Assembly (NCBI RefSeq): GCF_027594745.1
Contig: NZ_CP110854.1
Coordinates: 1,902,501 to 1,966,500, forward strand
Direction of reading: 5' to 3'
Length of the DNA stretch: 64,000 nucleotides
Source of the DNA: Saprospira grandis
GTDB lineage: Bacteria > Bacteroidota > Bacteroidia > Chitinophagales > Saprospiraceae
The first letter of the stretch is position 1. Each line of letters begins with the position of its first letter. A model generated the notes under the pieces. That model saw only the letters and a list, made by a program, of their open reading frames with translations, was not told the DNA's origin and did not search any database. Of the stretch, positions 61,065-64,000 are shown in pieces. Position numbers and translations under genes: made by a program.

Positions 61065-62072
61065 TTAAGCCCGAATAGTGGCTATATGTACAATTTTTTT
61101 GCTTACCCGATGGTCTCCATTGGTCACGCTAATATAATAGATCCCAGAGGGAAGACCAGGCAGATTAAAGTAATATTGATTTTGTCGAACAGAATGGGTG
61201 GGGATTTCATAAATGAGTTTGCCGGTAGCATCAAAGAGCTGCATTTGGATATACTGTTCTTCGGGCAGTTGGAGGTCTATGGTTAGTTTCTCTTGGATAG
61301 GATTGGGATAAATACCTACTCCTTCTTGGAAAGAGCGTTTTTGCTCAAAGACTTCATCTACAGAAACCGAGACCGACTGCACGCAGACCATCTGCATATT
61401 GGGCTTTTTGCCCGTGCTGGCCGTAAAGCCAAAATAGACATCTTGGTCCATACCAAAAAACTGGCTCAGGTCTTTGCGCAAGCTCAGGCGGATTTCCCCA
61501 TCAAAGAGGACCTCTAGCAATTGTTTGGAGGGCGACCAGCGGATGGTGACATCATGGTATTCGCAATCCACCACAGATTGTCCGTTGCTGCGCAGCCGTT
61601 TGGCCGAACCAATGGGAAACTCTTGCTGGCCATTTTGGACCACGGCCATATGCGGCAAATACATATCTCCAATACCAGGGCTGTATTTACTATCTAGCTC
61701 AATGGCCAAAGAGGGGGCTAGGCCTTCACAGTCTTTTGTTTTGCCAAAACCTAGGCTTTTGCCTGCGCAGCCCAGGGCATCAAAGCCCGTTTTATCTTGA
61801 TGAAAGACAAAGGCGAGGCCTTCACCAGCATAGCGGTTGCAGCCAAAATTAACAGCAAAGTGCAATTCTAGGGCATTTTCCATGCGAATAGGGTACTCGC
61901 ACCAGATGCTTCCCACCTCTTGGTCGACCTCATCCGAGGTAAGGCGGTAGCAGTTTTCAGAAACCAACTGGCTGGCGCCATTTTGGGTAAAAGAGGGCTG
62001 GGCCCAACTTATTTTAGGGGCCGCAAAAAGGCTAAGCCAAATGGTAAAAATATAAGCAGTTCGTACAAGCAT
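61065..62072 (-). CDS. secreted L-type lectin-like protein with T9SS sorting domain
   Basis: A 335-residue secreted protein. Signal peptide MLVRTAYIFTIWLSLFAAPK near ISWAQ; residues ~25-230 form a lectin-like beta-sandwich (FGCNRYAGEGLAFVFHQDKT, GLAPSLAIELDSKYSPGIGD, resembling bacterial L-type lectin domains); the C-terminal ~75 residues (EGVGIYPNPIQEKLTIDLQL, LPSGIYYISVTNGDHRVSKK) are a type-A T9SS sorting domain that sends the protein to the outer membrane and out of the cell. ATG 62072 is used, as the extra ~40 residues upstream carry no signal. It ends 15 bp before the gamma-CA start. Likely binds sugars outside the cell. Confidence 0.85.
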   Translation of the reverse strand: MLVRTAYIFTIWLSLFAAPKISWAQPSFTQNGASQLVSENCYRLTSDEVDQEVGSIWCEYPIRMENALELHFAVNFGCNRYAGEGLAFVFHQDKTGFDALGCAGKSLGFGKTKDCEGLAPSLAIELDSKYSPGIGDMYLPHMAVVQNGQQEFPIGSAKRLRSNGQSVVDCEYHDVTIRWSPSKQLLEVLFDGEIRLSLRKDLSQFFGMDQDVYFGFTASTGKKPNMQMVCVQSVSVSVDEVFEQKRSFQEGVGIYPNPIQEKLTIDLQLPEEQYIQMQLFDATGKLIYEIPTHSVRQNQYYFNLPGLPSGIYYISVTNGDHRVSKKIVHIATIRA

Positions 62073-62271
62073 GTAGGCGACATTTACTCCTGAAGCTGTA
62101 CTGCTCGAGGAGCGCAACTTCAATCTGAGACAGCCCTTAAAAGAAGGGCTGTACATGATGGGGGCTAGCTGCTTTGGGGAAGGGGGCTGAAGTCGCAAGT
62201 TCTTGCTCTAAAAGCGGCTTCTTTTGCAGCTTAAGCAAGATAAAAACTTTTGACTAGAATTTAGATTTTGC

Positions 62272-62688
62272 CTAGGCCTGCTCTTCATACTCCACATAAT
62301 TGCGGGGCGTTTCATAGAGGCGAACACCAATCTTAAATTTGGGATCTAGATGTTCTTTAAGAATTTTCCAGATCAGCCAACAGATATTTTCTGCGGTGGG
62401 GTTAAGGGTTTTAAACTCTTCTACCTGTAAGTTGAGGTTTTTGTGGTCAAATTTGGCCTCAATCTTATGTTTAATGATATCATTGAGAATTTTGAGATCA
62501 ATCACATAGCCTGTTTCGGGGTCTACAGGGCCAGTTACCTTAACCTCTAATTCATAATTGTGGCCATGATAATATTCATTATTGCAAAGGCCAAAAACCT
62601 CTTCATTTTGTTCGGAGGTCCAGGCGGGATTATGTAGGCGGTGGGCAGCATTAAAGTGAGCCCGGCGATAAACAGACATTTGGCGCAT
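62272..62688 (-). CDS. queD: 6-pyruvoyl-tetrahydropterin synthase/QueD family protein
   Basis: A 138-residue pterin-fold enzyme. Zinc His set is visible: RAHFNAAHRL, YYHGHNYELEV (the CxxH...HGH pattern), catalytic FDHKNLNLQVE, then NPTAENICWLIW and LYETPRNYVEYEE. The group makes 6-carboxy-tetrahydropterin for queuosine or, in some Bacteroidota, tetrahydrobiopterin-like products; the assignment to QueD is by family and length. Start 62688 (MRQMSVYRRAHF) or 62679. Confidence 0.85.
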   Translation of the reverse strand: MRQMSVYRRAHFNAAHRLHNPAWTSEQNEEVFGLCNNEYYHGHNYELEVKVTGPVDPETGYVIDLKILNDIIKHKIEAKFDHKNLNLQVEEFKTLNPTAENICWLIWKILKEHLDPKFKIGVRLYETPRNYVEYEEQA

Positions 62689-62728
62689 AGTAGTAGTTTT
62701 GATCGTGAACTGATTTTAAAACAAACAG

Positions 62729-63508
62729 TTATTGGGCCTTAAGGTTTTTATTTTGAAAAAGGGCCTGAAATTCCTCGCTGCTCAGCCGTCTTTTTAGGCG
62801 GCTATGTTGGCGGGCCGCATCAGAAATGCTTTTGATGTAGACCAAGCCGAGACCTTGGGCATAAATTTCTTGGCGTTGGCCTTGCATTTTCCAGTGGCCG
62901 CCATTGATTGAGTCGTTGGTTTCTGAAAACTCTTCTACATCCAATTGGATGGCGGGCAGTTCTTGGCCCTCCCAACTAAAAGTAACGGCTTCTTTAGACA
63001 AGCTTCTGTTGCGGACAATATCATAAACAACTGCGGTATCGGGGGCTATGCTAAAATTAACCCAAAAGCGATATACCTGTCCCTCTTCTTGGGTAGGCTT
63101 AAAGGGGTAGAGAACGGGCTCTTTAATTTTGGCCGAGCTCGTATGGCTTTTTCCGCTGCTATCGGTTTGGAAGAAGCGGTAATCTTTAAGGATGGCCCCA
63201 TCTGCTAGGATTTGGCTGCGGAAAAACTGTTGTTGTTCTCCTTTTTGGTTGTAGTTGGTCCCTAACAAAAATTGGTTGCCCGCTTTATCATACACCGTAT
63301 TATAGAGCCAATAATCCGTTTGGCCCGTGCTATCATCTACATACTCATAGACCAAAGGTTCTTCTAGGGCTTTGATGGGAAAATAATAGGCTTTGATATT
63401 ATTGGCTTCTACCTCAGTGGCGGGCTGCTCCTCAGTTTTTGGAGCTTGAGGTTGGCAGGCGGAAAATAAAAACAGGCTAAGGGCAAGAGCCGAAAAAAGG
63501 GTTTTCAT
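62729..63508 (-). CDS. hypothetical lipoprotein
   Basis: A 259-residue lipoprotein: MKTLFSALALSLFLFSACQP, lipobox FSAC with Cys at residue 18. The body is beta-rich with repeated aromatic strands (YWLYNTVYDKAGNQFLLGTN, YDIVRNRSLSKEAVTFSWEG) and ends in a basic helix (SRLKRRLSSEEFQALFQNKN). No family recognised; this looks like a small beta-sandwich sensor or binding lipoprotein common in Saprospira-type genomes. ATG 63508 is set by the signal peptide. Confidence 0.7.
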   Translation of the reverse strand: MKTLFSALALSLFLFSACQPQAPKTEEQPATEVEANNIKAYYFPIKALEEPLVYEYVDDSTGQTDYWLYNTVYDKAGNQFLLGTNYNQKGEQQQFFRSQILADGAILKDYRFFQTDSSGKSHTSSAKIKEPVLYPFKPTQEEGQVYRFWVNFSIAPDTAVVYDIVRNRSLSKEAVTFSWEGQELPAIQLDVEEFSETNDSINGGHWKMQGQRQEIYAQGLGLVYIKSISDAARQHSRLKRRLSSEEFQALFQNKNLKAQ

Positions 63509-63565
63509 ATAATTTATATTTTGGTTTGCTTCTGCGTTTTGCAGGCCCGGAGGGCCGCAGGCAAT

Positions 63566-63725
63566 AGCCAGATTTAAACGCACTCACTTTTATAGTTTGC
63601 AGCAATTTCCCGCTAGTCGGCCCTATTTTCCTCGGCCATAGCGAAGGCTATGCCCTTAAAAAATAGCTGGCCTAGCAGAAAATTCATAGCAAACCATAGC
63701 CAAAGCAGCGCGATTAAATCTGGCT
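63566..63725. mobile_element. 160-bp fold-back (MITE-like) element, copy 2, inverse
   Basis: Over 95% identical to the complement of 6833-6992, same length, with TIRs AGCCAGATTTAAACGC / AGCCAGATTTAATCGC (15 of 16 alike). As in copy 1, its one end abuts the CCTCAGC/GAGGGATGG end of a type 2 element. Confidence 0.75.
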
Positions 63726-63842
63726 GAGGGATGGAAAGTGGGGCGGCGAAGCCGCAGACCAAGGCGCTTTGCGCCGCAGGGCCGAGCAGACCTGCGAGCC
63801 ACGACACAGCCCGACCCGCCCGCAGGGCGGGGCAGCCCCAAA
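63726..63842 (+). repeat. dispersed intergenic element, type 2 (copy V)
   Basis: GAGGGATGGAAAGTGGGGC, GCGGC-gaa-GCCGC, AGACC, AGGCGC-ttt-GCGCC, GCAGGGCCGAGCAGACC, CCCGCC-gca-GGGCGG and pole GGGCAGCCCC. A distal GCAGGCCCGGAGGGCCGC cap (63541-63558) lies beyond the fold-back element, so the insert sits inside a larger unit. Confidence 0.8.
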
Positions 63843-63856
63843 TAAAAAGGAAATAT

Positions 63857-63893
63857 AAAAAAAGAGTCACCCCTCATAAAAAGAAGTGACCCT
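63857..63893 (-). terminator. terminator of the sucD-like gene
   Basis: GGGTCAC / GTGACTC with a T-run on the minus strand, about 30 nt past the stop at 63923. Confidence 0.6.
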
Positions 63894-63922
63894 TTAGTCA
63901 GTCTGAGCATTATCTATGCTGC

Positions 63923-64000
63923 TTAAGCTTTAACAGCTTCTAGTGCTTTAACGATAGTTTCGCCAATTTGGGCGGGAGTATCGACAGTGATTACGCCACA
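63923..64000 (-). CDS. sucD: C-terminal 25 residues, probable succinyl-CoA ligase alpha subunit (partial)
   Basis: Only the last 25 codons are in the window (CGVITVDTPAQIGETIVKAL, ending EAVKA). This pattern of a short strand, P-A-x-I-G-E-T and an amphipathic helix is the usual end of SucD, where a conserved Cys/Gly stretch and 'SPAxxGET' close the protein. The rest lies beyond the right edge, so the call is probable only. Confidence 0.5.
   Translation of the reverse strand, partial: CGVITVDTPAQIGETIVKALEAVKA

Overview
The window looks like a chromosomal segment of a Bacteroidota bacterium, probably of the Saprospira type. Supporting signs are TAnnTTTG-type -7 promoter elements, a type IX secretion (T9SS) C-terminal sorting domain, a TonB-dependent receptor with a carboxypeptidase-regulatory plug extension, DUF4175, an isolated atpDC pair and many short lipoproteins with a Bacteroidota-style lipobox. 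The Saprospira assignment is inference; no rRNA or other marker confirms it.

Layout. 1-300: promoter and terminator of a gene off the left edge. 0.9-12.6 kb: housekeeping and envelope genes (EamA transporter, PPIase lipoprotein plus SurA, feoAB, asnS, an acetyltransferase-like protein, NlpC/P60, FMN reductase, a UPF0173 hydrolase). 12.6-13.6 kb: about 1 kb of non-coding repeats including a TIR-bounded mini-element. 13.6-32.5 kb: TonB receptor and surface lipoprotein, DUF4175 protein, flippase-like protein, ruvC, der, pfkA, a LOG-family protein, a Cys-rich lipoprotein and an M1 peptidase. 32.7-53.4 kb: an accessory region. It holds a 22-bp tandem array, three related polymorphic-toxin cassettes (33.4, 39.4 and 46.9 kb) with putative immunity genes, a membrane-anchored TPR-CHAT protein, atpDC, cydAB, a UvrD-type helicase/Fe-S nuclease and a cluster of three orphan immunity-like genes. 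53.5-64 kb: Na+/solute symporter, TPR protein, nucleoid-associated protein, HEAT-cyclophilin lipoprotein, gamma-carbonic anhydrase-like protein, a T9SS lectin-like protein, a PTPS/QueD homologue, a lipoprotein, and the end of a probable sucD.

The most striking feature is a family of about 22 GC-rich intergenic elements (two main types), 100-350 bp each, in nearly every convergent or 3' intergenic gap. Fixed linkers alternate with short hairpins whose stems differ between copies but stay self-complementary, so the copies covary like a structured RNA or DNA. The GGCCCC-CAAAA pole of the element faces the neighbouring gene and often touches its stop codon. Two copies carry a 160-bp fold-back (MITE-like) insert in opposite orientation. 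A second palindrome family with a GGTT/AACC core forms three clusters.

The two long toxin genes share a promoter-like TATATTTG, an ATG and an AGAC tetranucleotide tract (5 and 2 units). In both copies the tract leaves the ATG out of frame with the 500-residue toxin frame, as in a phase-variable contingency locus in the OFF state. The third cassette is an orphan toxin tip, apparently made by deletion at a GCCCCAAAA microhomology. Shared sequence around the cassettes suggests that the repeats drive cassette shuffling.
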